A stretch of 64,000 nucleotides of DNA from Misgurnus anguillicaudatus (GCF_027580225.2 NW_027395276.1:2897501-2961500); one strand, 5' to 3'. Shown: positions 39,901 through 48,660, counted from the first letter of the stretch. The notes: generated by a model from the sequence alone, not told the origin. Translations and numbers: made by a program.

Positions 39901-40971
39901 ATCAAATCGGATGGAAACAAAACAAGTCTTCCCAAACACGAGTGGTGCAAGTCATAACCCCACCCACGAGAGTTTTGGTTTCATTTCTGTGCATTGGAGA
40001 GAATTAATATCAAAGAACAGTAAAACAGGACTGTTTAACAAAATGCAAATATCAAAGATTTTGCTGGCCTATAAATGTATTGTTTACTATGGAATTAAAT
40101 AACACAGAAAGTAAATGCATCAAAATAGGTTACACTACAAAAAGCCAATAATGTCCAAAATAAATGCATCTATGCCACCTGATTACTTGAATTACCAAAT
40201 GTAGTTAAATACACAAACGTCATCTGTAGGATTATTAACATGTTAGCTGTTTAGATCACTTTTCAATTACATTTGTCCTTTTCAGTCTGGATTGGAGCAA
40301 AGCAGTTTTACAGAAAACACATTTAGCACAAAATGCCAACACTTAACCTCCGTGTATAAATGTATATCAAGTCTTAAATGTATGTCGTTTTCGACAGGGT
40401 CTAATTATTCATCACACTTAGCTGAGGAGATCGCTAACGGCAAAAATGCCTAAACATGTACGCATACCAGTAACGTTAACAATCTAAAAGAAACATCGGT
40501 AGGCCAATGCTAAAACCTTAAATGCTTTATGTTAATCTTTCGTGCAGTTAAAACTTTCATGAAATGCTCGACATGCATCGATTTAACGTTCTGGAGATGT
40601 TACAGCGTGCACGCGTGTGTCGCGCGCGAGAGTATTGAGGCAAGCGCGTGCGTTTCCACCCGCCTAAAAATCAAAAAGAGAAACACGCAAAGAGGCCGGG
40701 GTTAGCCTGTTAGCTTTATCGCATACATACACACAGAGTCTGTCAGTGAGTAGCCCGCTAAGCTAAGCCACTCGTCGGCTAATTTGCGCTAAACATCCGC
40801 ACGCGCTCCACCATGGAGGCGTTTATAAACACGGACGGTGTCAAAATCATGCATGGCACTTTAACTAACATAAATGTGACATGGACGGATCACGGTGGCT
40901 GTTCATTTCTTTTGTTTTACGCGTTTCTCGAATTCACACGGTTGCCTACCTTCGTTCGCCAAGTCCGCCAT
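9970..40971 (-). CDS. ranbp3: Ran-binding protein 3
   Basis: Nuclear RanGTP-binding cofactor of CRM1/XPO1 export. Coding exons on the minus strand, 5' to 3': 40950-40971, 34995-35050, 34075-34111, 33853-33939, 32733-32804, 29252-29317, 27238-27339, 26839-26939, 21855-21971, 17528-17619, 17353-17425, 14114-14210, 13833-13957, 13553-13673, 13321-13463, 12966-13164, 9970-10013. All introns have GT-AG ends and phases join. The total is 1554 nt, 517 aa plus TAG at 9970-9972. It starts [20 protein letters not shown] as in human. The [13 protein letters not shown] spans residues 49-58, FVFG motifs are at 209-212 and 264-267, and the RanBP1-type domain is at about 315-460, followed by an acidic/Asn-rich tail. 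The start codon context is AAAATGG. The gene is convergent with caps, as in human 19p13.3. Teleosts may have two paralogues (a/b); I cannot tell which this is. Confidence 0.96.
10208..10850. repeat. degenerate fold-back relative of family B
   Basis: The arms around 10320-10480 and 10620-10780 pair imperfectly: AAGGGTCTTATCTAGCGAAACGATC against TTTCACTAGATACGACCCTT, and CACAAGCCTTGTGATGCGCC against its counterpart near 10690. The same words occur in family B at 11260-11360. The ends are not sharp. Confidence 0.5.
10906..12631. mobile_element. TTAA-bounded fold-back J, host of a nested family B element
   Basis: TTAA is at 10902-10905 and 12632-12635. The ends AGAGGGACACTACTTTTTTT and AAAAGTGGAGTGTCCCT are inverted. 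The inner arms (for example AAATAGTCCCTTTGTTAAC beside GGGGACTATTTTCGGGCACT) fold about a centre near 12235. The left arm contains a 919-bp family B element at 11028-11946, while the right arm does not. Confidence 0.78.
11028..11946. mobile_element. TTAA-bounded fold-back B, copy 1
   Basis: It is flanked by TTAA at 11024-11027 and 11947-11950. The arms begin AGGATTAGTCCATTTTCTTA and end in the inverted form ATATTCCT. The interior holds CRE-like palindromes (TGACGTCA at 11407-11414). The 154-codon ORF at 11169-11633 runs through both arms and is a by-product of the repeat. Other copies are at 17750-18585, 18586-19270 and 29427-30883. Confidence 0.8.
12966..13957 (-). other. ranbp3: RanBP1-type Ran-binding domain exons of ranbp3
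   Basis: Exons 13-16 encode residues 308-503. The domain begins near [12 protein letters not shown] and includes [52 protein letters not shown] and VFLIS, ending near [12 protein letters not shown]. In the family this PH-like fold binds RanGTP. The segment is the most conserved part of the gene. Exon 16 continues into a tail rich in Asn, Ser and Thr ([15 protein letters not shown]) that is unlike the Gly/Ala-rich human tail I remember. Confidence 0.9.
14310..14819. mobile_element. hAT-like MITE (CAGGGTTCCC type), copy 2
   Basis: GAATAGT is duplicated on both sides (14303-14309, 14820-14826). The ends CAGGGTTCCCACACC and TGTGGGAACTCT are imperfect inverted repeats. The inner palindromic unit with GCGCTGCGTCACTG...GACGCAGCGTCTCGTTCCCT is shared with 6984-7680. 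It lies in ranbp3 intron 11. Confidence 0.68.
14993..16053. mobile_element. non-autonomous DNA element, CAGGGTTCC...GGAACCCTG ends
   Basis: The terminal inverted repeats are CAGGGTTCCTGCAGGT and CGCGGGAACCCTG, and both ends are rich in TTTAAGACTTTTTAAGACC. It is flanked by AATGA on both sides (14988-14992, 16054-16058). It contains no transposase frame. A decayed relative occupies about 26090-26725. Confidence 0.65.
16079..16557. mobile_element. hAT-type MITE with 8-bp target duplication
   Basis: TTTTCGTG flanks it at 16071-16078 and 16558-16565. The terminal inverted repeats are TAGGGGTGGGCCGATAC and GTATCGGCCCAGCCCTA. The internal words CGATATTGG and GGATCGGTATCG are typical of this fish repeat class. 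No ORF. Confidence 0.82.
16582..17304. mobile_element. TTAA-bounded fold-back A, copy 1
   Basis: It is 723 bp, flanked by TTAA (16578-16581, 17305-17308). Two 332-bp arms (16582-16913 and 16973-17304) are almost perfect reverse complements around a 59-bp centre. The ends are AGGAATAGTCTACTC and GAGTAGACTATTCCT. It is in ranbp3 intron 11, close to exon 11. Confidence 0.88.
17750..19270. mobile_element. two family B fold-backs in tandem
   Basis: The first unit runs from AAGGATTAGTC near 17750 to 18585 and the second from 18586 to 19270, with TTAA at 19271-19274. The sequence TATTCCTTTAATGCATAAACG, followed by GAGGCAAAAGGGTTTTATTTAGCG, occurs at about 17870 and again at about 18575. This marks a direct duplication of about 705 bp with the junction at a TTAA. 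It lies in ranbp3 intron 9. Confidence 0.7.
19275..20178. other. ranbp3 intron 9, no further feature
   Basis: AT-rich intron. I see no coding exon, RNA gene or clear terminal repeat between the family B pair and the Tc1 copy. Confidence 0.4.
20181..21782. mobile_element. Tc1-like transposon
   Basis: It is flanked by TA (20179-20180, 21783-21784). Long inverted repeats of about 200 bp start CAGTGGGGCAAAAAAGTATT and end with its complement, including CTCCCACTTAAAAAGATGAG and the ATGAGAGACAAAATGAG block on both sides. Its 1602 bp is full length for Tc1. It carries a decayed transposase gene and lies in ranbp3 intron 9. Confidence 0.92.
20546..21407 (+). pseudogene. Tc1-like DDE transposase, disrupted
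   Basis: Translation starts [20 protein letters not shown], the N-terminal DNA-binding HTH region, but is stopped after about 36 codons (TAA at 20654-20656). Later fragments in other frames are recognisable: VIWSDETK with the first catalytic Asp (about 20990-21014), [17 protein letters not shown] (21105-21155), a GSDPKHT-like stretch with the second Asp (21275-21297), and [15 protein letters not shown] with the Glu-bearing end (21358-21405). A normal Tc1 transposase is about 340 aa in one frame. Here an early stop plus at least one frameshift make it inactive. Confidence 0.88.
22444..22620. repeat. fragment of a TTAA-ended MITE
   Basis: The sequence AGGATAGTTCACTTTAAAATG, followed by CATTTACTTATCCTCATG, begins next to a TTAA-like site. 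It is the common start of a fish MITE, and only one end is present. The 72-codon ORF here is not a gene. Confidence 0.45.
22630..22700. repeat. single hAT-like terminus
   Basis: TAGGGGTGTGACAAGATCTC and the following CGCGAGAT repeats resemble a hAT terminal inverted repeat. The matching opposite end was not found, so this is a truncated copy or one whose far end has diverged. Confidence 0.35.
23640..24351. mobile_element. TTAA-bounded fold-back A, copy 2
   Basis: It is flanked by TTAA (23636-23639, 24352-24355). The 712 bp has the same arms and centre orientation as copy 1, with a small deletion in the left arm where GCTGGAGCGC is missing. It is in ranbp3 intron 8. Confidence 0.87.
26090..26725. 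repeat. remnant of the CAGGGTTCC element family
   Basis: AAGTTGATTTTTAATAAAGC followed by TTTTGGGTCCTCT at about 26298-26347 matches 15491-15540. CACCCTGCGGGAACC at about 26700 matches the right end of 14993-16053. The left terminus is not recognisable. Confidence 0.55.
27772..28026 (-). mobile_element. tRNA-derived SINE
   Basis: On the minus strand it begins GGGGTGGCAGTGGCTCAGTG, which includes pol III box A (TGGCTCAGTGG). It continues with box B (GGTTCAATCTC) and ends in a tail AAAGCGCTATATAAATGCCG followed by TCCATT. The 7-bp direct repeat AAGGTAA flanks it (27765-27771, 28027-28033). ORFs at 27773 and 27808 are SINE sequence, not genes. Confidence 0.82.
28352..28793. mobile_element. hAT-type MITE with 8-bp target duplication
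   Basis: GCTTTCAT is duplicated (28344-28351, 28794-28801). The ends TAGGGATGCACCGATA and ATCGGTGCATCACTA are inverted, and the interior holds GGCCGATACCGAT and CGGCCGATAAATATCGG. It lies in ranbp3 intron 6. Confidence 0.83.
29427..30883. mobile_element. TTAA-bounded fold-back B, copy 4, split by fold-back A
   Basis: The left end AGGATTAGTCAATTTTC follows TTAA (29423-29426) and the right end precedes TTAA (30884-30887). The right half is interrupted at 29999-30721 by fold-back A copy 3. The copy is shorter in the middle than 11028-11946. It lies in ranbp3 intron 5. Confidence 0.78.
29999..30721. mobile_element. TTAA-bounded fold-back A, copy 3, opposite orientation
   Basis: It is 723 bp between TTAA copies (29995-29998, 30722-30725). 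The arms are like copies 1 and 2. The unpaired centre reads GGCGCAGTAACACC...GGCGAG, the reverse complement of the other two, so this copy lies in the opposite orientation. Confidence 0.88.
30888..32732. other. ranbp3 intron 5, repeat traces only
   Basis: No exon is seen. A hAT-like terminus, ATCGGCCGATACCGATCTGC followed by GATCGGAGCATCCCTA, sits at about 32182-32227; its partner end was not found. The rest is AT-rich and unremarkable. Confidence 0.35.
32733..32804 (-). other. ranbp3: ranbp3 cassette exon 5 (isoform-specific)
   Basis: This 72-nt exon encodes [20 protein letters not shown] and a few more residues. It begins and ends in phase 1, so skipping it keeps the frame. Human RANBP3 isoforms differ by the homologous segment (VSKNNVFMPS...NSDSEP). 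Alternative use in this species is inferred from that and from the phase. Confidence 0.75.
32903..33828. mobile_element. MITE with TGGGTGATTCTCACGAAA ends
   Basis: The left end TATGGGTGATTCTCACGAAA and right end TTTTCGTGAGAATCACCCGTA are inverted repeats of about 20 bp, flanked by TA-like sequence. The interior repeats CATTACCGCAA. No ORF. It lies in ranbp3 intron 4, ending 25 bp from exon 4. Confidence 0.7.
34664..34892. repeat. AT-rich repeat with GACTAATCG / CGCGACTAATC ends
   Basis: GTCGTGACTAATCG at about 34664 and TTAGTCGCGACTAATCC at about 34870 frame two similar blocks of TTACATAATATACGTG and TTACATAATATATGTG. It appears to be an element with short inverted ends. A related TTAATC-ending repeat is at about 50790-50870. 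Confidence 0.5.
35650..35961. mobile_element. hAT-like MITE with CAGTGTTTCC ends
   Basis: CAGTGTTTCCGATACATTGA at the left and CCTGTGGGAAACACTG at the right are inverted termini, with TGGTGGCCCACCACAG just inside. No clear 8-bp duplication remains. It lies in ranbp3 intron 1. Confidence 0.65.
35962..37785. other. ranbp3 intron 1, mostly unassigned
   Basis: There are scattered repeat-like words (GGTTCGGGTCAGACTAGGGT at about 36237, GATCCGAAAACCCAAGGTCTG at about 37383) but no boundaries I can defend and no exon. Confidence 0.35.
37790..39835. mobile_element. fold-back G, host of element K
   Basis: The outer arms GTTACGGTACATTCACAT (37791) and ATGTGAATGTACCGTTAC (39807) pair. The inner arms GTACACAGC.GGCAGGCGTAAATAAC (about 38042) and GTTATTTACGCCTGTCGGCTGTGTAC (about 39490) also pair. 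Element K, bounded by TTAA, splits the right arm at 38548-39485. The spacer contains no gene. Confidence 0.7.
38548..39485. mobile_element. TTAA-bounded element K
   Basis: TTAA is at 38544-38547 and 39486-39489. The ends AGGCACACCATGGAAC and AAAGTGTCACTT are imperfect inverted repeats. Inside, GGGAATCGAACCTGGAG followed by CGTAGGTCCATGACGCCACC resembles a reversed tRNA T-arm and D-arm (38836-38880). No conserved ORF. Confidence 0.65.
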
Positions 40972-41060
40972 TTTACTTCTCCGCGCACACCCACAATGCA
41001 CCGCGGCACAAGTGGACTTGTTCACGAAGTAAATAGTTGTTATTTTATAAATTTAGTTGT
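40590..41060 (-). promoter_or_regulatory. CpG-rich promoter region of ranbp3
   Basis: It surrounds the first coding exon. CpG is frequent at 40600-40815 (GTGTGTCGCGCGCGAGAG and neighbours) and at 40945-41010, against CpG-poor flanks. No TATA box is evident upstream of the ATG on the minus strand, fitting a housekeeping-type promoter. The transcription start cannot be placed. Confidence 0.5.
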
Positions 41061-42169
41061 AATGTTTATATGTTCATTATATGATGATTCATATTATTTT
41101 ACAAATAATAACATTATGTTACGTCTACATAAACATTATACATACAAATAGACCAGAGAAATAGGCCTACATAATCAAATTTAATTAGATTTATACACTA
41201 TAAACGGATATTATTTGAACATATACTGCTGCCAGGTCTATTTTAGAAAAAACATGTTTTTAAATGTATATTTTTGAATTTGATTTGAACTGTATTGAAT
41301 ATTAAGAATATAAACAAATAAATGACAATTCCCCTTTAAAATGACTTTGTATCCGTCTAAACGCCCACATTACTATGCACAAACGTAAACAAACTACAAA
41401 ACAAACATAGTGTTTGCATTTTCTTGATGGCGACATGTGTAGTAGAGGATGGAAATAACGCCTGCATGCAGTAATCATATCTGACCACACGATGGCGTAA
41501 ATTGCTAAGATTGATGCTTTGTGGTATTGCATATTTTAGATTAAATATATTAATTATTATTTTTATATATATTTTTCAAATGTCCATATATTTTATATCA
41601 TAATATAATTGCAGGTTCTGTCTTTAGCAACCAATACAAGTTCAGATATAGTCTATAACAATTGTGCTTATTTAACAGTGTAGAAAATGTATCTTTGTTT
41701 TAACCCTTTCACTGGGGGTGAAAAAAAATTATGTGCATCTTCAAATTATTATAACTCTGGCATTCTTTGATCTAGAAGCAAAATCTTGGTCTCTTTTTAA
41801 AGAAGACGCTTTAAAGTGTTTCACTGATGTGTATGGAGAATATTAAACTAAAAAAAAAAAAGTTATAGCAGTTTAAGTTAATTTTAAACTATAAAAATAA
41901 TGCAATAAAGTATATATTTTATATTTAAAACCCATAGAAATGAAAAATTTTTACTCCCAAAATGCTACAAAAATAAAGCCATAAGTCTCAACTAGTTTTG
42001 ATCCAAATTTTAAAAATGAGGTTTTTGCCACTTTTAGTGGTTTTACCAACAAAGGCCACTAGGTGTCAACGGTTTGCTGTATAATCACAAATGAATAAAT
42101 TACTGTCACTGCATCATTATTAATAAAAAATTGTTTTGTAATATCAAAACTAAAATTTTAAAGCTTTCA
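41061..42169. other. intergenic, nothing recognised
   Basis: AT-rich DNA upstream of ranbp3. No exon, promoter or repeat boundary could be supported. Confidence 0.45.
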
Positions 42170-42670
42170 AGATTCTTGTCAAGATTTTTTAAGATTTATA
42201 ATAGGATATGTATTCCAACGGGGTGAGTGACATTTAACAAAACGGCTGTCACTACAAAATGTCTATCATCCAACGGCTTTGAAATATGAAAACTATTTTC
42301 TTACAGCTTTCCAATGATATATAGGTTGTCAAGATTTTTTAAGATTTATAATAGGATATAACAAATATGAATATATAATAATAACGGGGTGAGTGACATT
42401 TAACAAACTGACTGTCAATACTACATTCTATCATCAAATGGCCTTGAGATATGAAAACTGCATTCTTAGAGCTTTCCAACAATATATAGGTGGTCAAGAT
42501 TATTATAGGATATCTAATAGTAAATATGTAAACACACCTTGGGCTCACCTGTTGGCCAGTGACATTTTAGAAACTTACTCGTACTATAACATTATTTTTG
42601 CAAAATGGTGATGAAATATGAAAACCTCAATCTGAGAGCTTTCCAACAATATATAGGTTGTCAAGATTAG
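42170..42670. repeat. imperfect tandem repeat, unit about 150-166 bp
   Basis: GTCAAGATTTTTTAAGATTT recurs at about 42178 and 42327, with degenerate starts at about 42491 and 42657. Each unit also holds GGGGTGAGTGACATTTAACA, TATGAAAAC and AGCTTTCCAA.ATATATAGG. That makes about three units with spacings of 149, 164 and 166 bp. Confidence 0.7.
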
Positions 42671-43307
42671 TGTTGGTTAAGACTAAGAAATTATTGTTTT
42701 AAAATGTAATGCCAAAGTTCCACATTCGGGACAGTGACGGTTAAAGGATGGTAAGGACTAACCCTGCAAATAGTGTCACTTTTTATAAAAAAAAGTTAAA
42801 CAGCAGCTAACGCCTCATTTTGTTAACCTGCAAAATAAGGAATTTAATGAGATGAGAATATTCTAGCAGTGAGGCGTTGTTTTACTTATTTGGTGCAAAC
42901 CAGCCTTAGGCAAACCCATGTAACCACATGAATATAGACAGCAGATACCTCTGATGAAATGATGAAGATAAATGTGGGTGATTATTTCAGACGAAAAATG
43001 AAGCTATAATCTCTTGATTAAAAGATTAAGATATCTCAATGAAGGAGAAAACATATAAATTATAGGGGATCAAAGGTTCAGAAAGGTACTTTTCATTATG
43101 CATTCCAACCAGACAGAAAGTTAAAGAGATCTGTGTTTACATATACATGTGCAGTGATGAAAAGCCAATGGCACAGTTATGATGGAAGCACTTTTAATTA
43201 TAAAAACCAATATACACGATTCTTAATAAGGTATTCAAAGTGCATTTGTATTATGTTGGTCGGTCGCTTAAGGCATTTAACTGTATCTTGCACAGAGTAA
43301 GCTGTCA
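42671..43307. other. intergenic, nothing recognised
   Basis: No coding pattern or repeat boundary is seen between the tandem array and the small MITE. Confidence 0.4.
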
Positions 43308-43454
43308 CGCTGTAAAAAGTTGGATCAAATTGGTAACGCCTAAATTTAAAAAAAAAATTAAATCTAAATTTTAACTTTAAGTTAAAAATGTTTCAATATT
43401 TTACCAATTGAAGTAATTTTTTTTATGTTGATCCAACTTTTACTTTTTACAGTG
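43308..43454. mobile_element. short MITE with CTGTAAAAAGT ends
   Basis: The left end CGCTGTAAAAAGTTGGATCA and right end TGATCCAACTTTTACTTTTT followed by ACAGTG are inverted repeats, with TA on the right. It is related to the longer element at 53239-54403. Confidence 0.65.
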
Positions 43455-44004
43455 TACTCTCAAAAAAAAAAAAAAAAAAAGGAACAAAAGCTGTCACAAG
43501 AACAGTACCTTTTAAAAAGGTCCTAATATGTGTATGTAGATACAGATATGTTCCATATGCACCTTTATATACACATTAATAAACACTAATATGCACTTTT
43601 AAGGTAGACTTGAAAGGGTACCGCCCAATGAAAACATTTGTATTTTTATTGAGACTGTAATCATTCAGATATCAAGTACTTATGGCATTGGGTACCACCA
43701 CCGTGTAAGCCCAGCAGCAAACAGCAAAACCACAGACCTAACAGTGGCAGTATAATTTATGCATGATGAAAACAGGTCAATCAACAGGCTAGAATCGAAG
43801 CTAAGATAAATTGATTCAATTTAAAGTTTCTAGATGAATGAGAAATTCGTACAAATTGTGCACTAAAACACTTCAGTGTTGGAGGGAATATTTCAGGATT
43901 TATGTACAGTTAAGCATACTTATTTGTTCAAGGATAACAGTGCACATTATAGGCCTGATATCTACAAGGCCTAATTGTAATATCTTATAAGTGACCAATA
44001 CATA

Positions 44005-44125
44005 GTGTTGCAGTCAAGACCACCTTAACCGAAACCAAGTCATGACCAAGACCAAGACTGAGACAAGACCAAGACTTTAAAGGGTCGAGACCGAATCAAG
44101 ACCAAGACAGGTCAAGACCAAGTCA

Positions 44126-44159
<34 letters not shown>

Positions 44160-44608
44160 CCATCAGAGAAGTTGATAAAATAATCAAAGGCATTGCAGAT
44201 ATGTGGGATTTTATTTTTGTCTTTATGCAAATAAAAGTGAACAAACACTAAAGAGCTGAAATCAACTTAACCATTTATTCTGAACGGTCTTTGCATGGCG
44301 TGCCATCCACTTAACACAATGCAGGTGTTTTTAGTAATAAAATTAAAACTTATCATTTGGAGAAACTTAAACAATGCTTAAACAATGCCAACATCATATG
44401 CCAAACCTGAATAACCTGCATAAAATTAATGAAAAAAAAAAAATTTGTGATGTGCCATCAGTTGTGGTCTTGACCGGTCTTGAAATAAAATTCCGAGTCC
44501 TCTTTGTCTGAGACCGAGGCGAGACCGAGTAAAAATGCAGTCGATTCCAAGATGAGACCAAGACCTTTAAAAAGTGGTCTTGAGACCGGTCTCGAGAACT
44601 ACAACACA
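44005..44608. mobile_element. hAT-like repeat rich in CAAGACC, with a microsatellite
   Basis: GTTGCAGTCAAGACCACC at the left and GTGGTCTTGAGACCGGTCTC followed by GAGAACTACAAC at the right are inverted. The left part repeats ACCAAGACCAAGAC, and a (GT)n tract of about 28 bp is at 44129-44156. The 119-codon ORF at 44394-44753 is not gene-like. Confidence 0.6.
44129..44156 (+). repeat. (GT)n microsatellite
   Basis: About fourteen uninterrupted GT dinucleotides lie within the repeat at 44005-44608. Confidence 0.9.
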
Positions 44609-45412
44609 ATACAGTCTGCAAAAAGCTTAATAGACAAATAATAAACCATTTCAATGGCATATCAAAAGTTTGAAGACTATCGCAGAGTCTGTTTCCAATA
44701 GATATTTTTATTTTTTTTATTTTTATCAGATGAGTGTAACACGTGCATTTCATTTTTGGTTACATTTTTGTGATGTCACTTGAGAATAGTTTAATTTTGT
44801 CAGATATAATGAGTTGAGAGAACATTATTTTTGTAGACCACATGTGAAAGATTTCTGGCAAATAAAACATTATTTAAATACCTAAATAAACTTAAAATTT
44901 ATTGATTTGATTGCAGCTCTTTTGGCCGTTTTAATCTTTCATGACTATATTGTAAAAAAATCTTTGCTGCCTTCATTTTTTTTTGTTGAATCAACTCAGA
45001 TTTACAAGTCATTTCAATTTACTATTATATATCTTGACGATGAGTTGCTACAACTTATAAAATGAAGTTGACTTTTTTCAAAACACATACTCAAAACACA
45101 GACTCAACATCACGATGGGTTCCAGTGTTATGTGCTTTACTTCCTGTTTTCTTCAAATCAATCACATCCTAATGACAAAAGCAGGGGCTTTGTTCGGTCA
45201 AAGTACTGTCTGGGGGGAGTAGGGAGGGTGGACAATCGTGCTCGGGCACAGTTTGGTTAGGTATGATATGAGTGCGCCCATAGATTAGTTGATTATTTAT
45301 GACAGAAATACTGTGGCTGATTTTGGCACTGTTTAAATAGTCTTTCTGCTTGTGGCAAATCTGATCTGATTATGATTAATGACACCAATATCTTCCTCCT
45401 AAAAATATTTAA

Positions 45413-46684
45413 AGGGGCCATGTCACAGGAATTTTTTAAGATGTCAAATAAATCTTTGGTGTCCCCAGAGCACATATGTGAAGTTTTAGCTCAAAATACC
45501 ATATAAATAATTTATTATAGCATGTTAAAATTGCCACTTTGTAGGTGTGTGCAAAAATGTGCCGTTTTGGGTGTGTCCTTTAAAATGCAAATGAGCTGAT
45601 GAAGATCAAACACTGATCACAATGATGGTGGTTTGTTGAAATTGAAACTCAGTTGTTCTGTGAATTATTTTTTTCTCTGCACTAAATGGCAGTGCTGTGG
45701 TTGGATTAAGGCAATGTTTCTCAAACTTTTTATGCCCAAGGACCACTTTATCTTCCAATTTTTTTCTGAGGACCACCTAACAGAATCCCACTCTAACACG
45801 CCCCCCAAAAACAACAAAATAGGAAGGATAAGCTAAATTTAAGTTTAATATGCAACTGTTTCAAGTCAAAAACTAATTTTTTAAACACAAAATGCAATGC
45901 TATGTTCAGAAATTATTATATAAATTTTATTTCATTTGAATGTGAAATGAGTTATAAGCTTAATATGAACAACAAACTGCACATATGAAAAAAAAATGCA
46001 ATTAAACATCGTATAACAGCCTAGGTCCCACTTAATGTCATTCCAAAGAGGCATTAGTTTAAAACTGAGGTGGTGGATATATGAAGTTTATGGTTGTAAC
46101 TTATGGTAACAATAAAATACTAAAAAAAAATGTTCCCCTTAATGTCCAAAATCACTGAAATTACAGGGATTTTACACATGAAACAAAAACTAGTACATAA
46201 CAAAACTAATAGATCTGTGGATTTTAGCTGCTTTCAGTTGACGCTTAATCCTTCTTTTGACTCCTCTTTGGTTTAGCCACCGATCCATTTTTACGTTATT
46301 AAAACAGAGTGGCAAGAACTGATATCACAGTTTTGCAAGTGCATTAAAAATCTATTTAAGTGACGATTGTATAAACACTTGCCTAGTTTAGGTCATCTTT
46401 TGGCGGACCACTGGGGGGGTTTGGCGGACCACTAGGGGTCCGCGGACCACATTTTGAGAATTACTGGATTAAGGGGTGGTATTATTATAATAAGAGCTCC
46501 TTATGACATCATAAGGAGAGCCAAATTTCAACAACCTATTTTTTCATGTGCTTGTAGAGAATGGTTTACCAAAACTAAGTTTCTGGGTTGATCTTTTTCA
46601 AATTTTCTAGGTTGATACAAGCACTAGGGACCCAATCATAGCACTTAATTATGGAAAAAGTCAGATTTTCATGCCATGGCCCCT
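45413..46684. mobile_element. TTAA-bounded element D, copy 2, with a hAT insertion
   Basis: TTAA is at 45409-45412 and 46685-46688. It is reversed relative to 1300-2797. The ends are AGGGGCCATG and CATGGCCCCT. A 755-bp hAT-type element interrupts it at 45711-46465. The rest supplies the empty site for E1. Confidence 0.75.
45711..46465. mobile_element. hAT-type element with 8-bp target duplication
   Basis: GGATTAAG flanks it (45703-45710, 46466-46473). The ends GCAATGTTTCTCAAACTTTT and CACATTTTGAGAATTACT are imperfect inverted repeats, and CCAAGGACCAC pairs with the repeated TTTGGCGGACCACT. No transposase is detectable. Confidence 0.8.
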
Positions 46685-46688
46685 TTAA

Positions 46689-47925
46689 GAAAGTGACCTC
46701 AGAAGCACAACATGTAAAGGATTCTTATAGCATGAGGAGGACAATGTGCATATTTGTTTATTCAGGCCAAAAGAAAACAGCACTAGTGCGTTTGGCAGCA
46801 GACCATCATTTTCAAGTGATCTTTTGTTTAAAATACATCTGTGCTGTCCTTAAACGACAGCGCCAATAACCCATCCTGATCTCTTACGGGAAAGAGGGCT
46901 GTACATGCCAACATTTTTCCCTCTTCCACACCCTCTTCTGGGTTGTGCCAGTTATATGCCACTGTTTGGACAAATGAGATTTTTATGTGCCTTGAGCTTG
47001 AACTTTAAAAGGCAGAACAACATGTGGGATAAAGTGTTACAATATAATCTATATATATCGATCCAGTACATGCATGTATATAATCTATCCTTACAACATT
47101 GAATAGGCTTATAATGCTTCTGAGGAAGGAATATAGTTTGCCATCACTGTACCATGGTAAATGTTACATTGATACTGTAAAATATATCCATTAATTTGTT
47201 TAAGGGAACATCAATGTTTTCTGCATTAGATGATATAAGAAAAAGAAAATTAAAGAACCTAACATAAAAACACAACATAACCTATAAAACACATTCAAAA
47301 TATATTTTTTAAATTTTTTGTTTTTTAATTCGATGATCTTTCAAAAAATAACCTTTCGGATGTCTGGAACATCACACTCGTGAGAAACAAAAGCATAACT
47401 GTCTCAAAAAAGCCCATAAATAACAACTCAAGCTATCACATGGCCACTTTAAGATCCCGCATTCCCATATTGGCGCTCTTGTGTCTCTAAAATCGAAACG
47501 AGGCGCCATGGAGGCAACATGTTTAAAACACATGATTTAATGTTGTGCTGACAGAAGAGTTCGAAATATGAACACTGTCAGAACATGATACAACCTGAGA
47601 CGGCACACGATACTGGGAAGTTTGCTTGGGAAATAAACGCTTCAATTCATCCTTTAAGATCATATGCGGAGTCACGTATGCATCAAAGTAAACATTAAAC
47701 AAGTTATTCATTATATCACTTTTGATTTCTTGAAACAACCCTATTTCAATATTTCACAGAATCAAACTGTTATTTGGGGAGCCAAAAAATGGTTCATCAA
47801 TGGTATCACTGAAATAACCCTTTCTAGCATCATCTTAAGAGTGTAAGGTAAAGCTTAAAAATGAAAATCTATAATGCATAAATGAATCCAATCTTTTGAG
47901 TTTTTATTACACAGCATTCTAAGGT
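46689..47925. other. intergenic, nothing recognised
   Basis: There are several short ORFs but none with motifs or splice context. No repeat ends are seen. Confidence 0.4.
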
Positions 47926-47929
47926 GTGA

Positions 47930-48002
47930 GGGCTTGGTTGCTATAGGGTGTTGCTTTGGGGTTGTGGGTTGTTAGGGTGTTCTGGGTGGTTGCTATCGTG
48001 GT
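47930..48002 (+). repeat. GGTTGCTA / GGGTGTT minisatellite-like stretch
   Basis: GGTTGCTATAGGGTGTTGCT and GGGTGTTCTGGGTGGTTGCT are two variants of one G/T-rich unit, typical of a degenerate fish minisatellite. Confidence 0.55.
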
Positions 48003-48170
48003 TGAAAGACCCCATTTTTGTATCTTTGGGAATTTTGACTTTTTCTATGCAGGTCAAAACATGCGATAAACACAACGCGCAATTGACCCTTTGCTAAGCC
48101 ACGTCTGAAAACCACCACAGGCCAATCGTGGGTTGGCAACCATAACAGGCGCGGGGGGTCTGAAAATCTT

Positions 48171-48660
48171 CCCTTACGAAAAATAGCCATGGTTTTATTG
48201 TGGTAAAAGTGTAGTAACCATCTCTGCTGAAAAAAACAATATGGAACCATTAGCTTTTACCATTAAAACAACTACACTGTAGTGTGTTTTGGGCCACATT
48301 TTATTAGAACCGATACATATTCCATTAGAACCAATATAGAACCAATAGAACCAATACATTCCATTAGAGATCAACAAAACCCAATACACTGTAGTGTGTT
48401 TTGGGCCATATTTCATTAGAACCAATAAAATTCCCCAAAAATTTAAATTTTCTGTAATGGTTTTATTGTTTTTTCAGCAGGGATGTTTTTTTGGTGCATT
48501 GATTACTATCAGCCAAACTATGGTTTTATTATGGTTTAACTATTGTTTTTAAAAACCATAGTTGTCAAAATCATGGTTATTTTGTTGGTTACCACGGTTT
48601 TACTACAGCAACCATGTTTTTTGGTTTTAACTGTAAAACCATGGTTAATTTTTGTAAGGG
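48171..48660. mobile_element. CCATGGTT-type fold-back hosting element H1
   Basis: The ends CCCTTACGAAAAATAGCCAT and TTAATTTTTGTAAGGG are inverted, and the interior is rich in ACCATGGTT and GGTTTTA words that pair with each other. It is interrupted by element H1 at 48222-48482. Confidence 0.65.
48222..48482. mobile_element. element H, copy 1
   Basis: The ends CTCTGCTGAAAAAAACAAT and ATTGTTTTTTCAGCAGGG are inverted. It contains two units with CACTGTAGTGTGTTTTGGGC. It is the same family as 48883-49339. Confidence 0.68.

Noticed and set aside
44394..44753. 119-codon ORF on minus
   Set aside because: About half lies in the CAAGACC hAT-like repeat. No motif or splice context.
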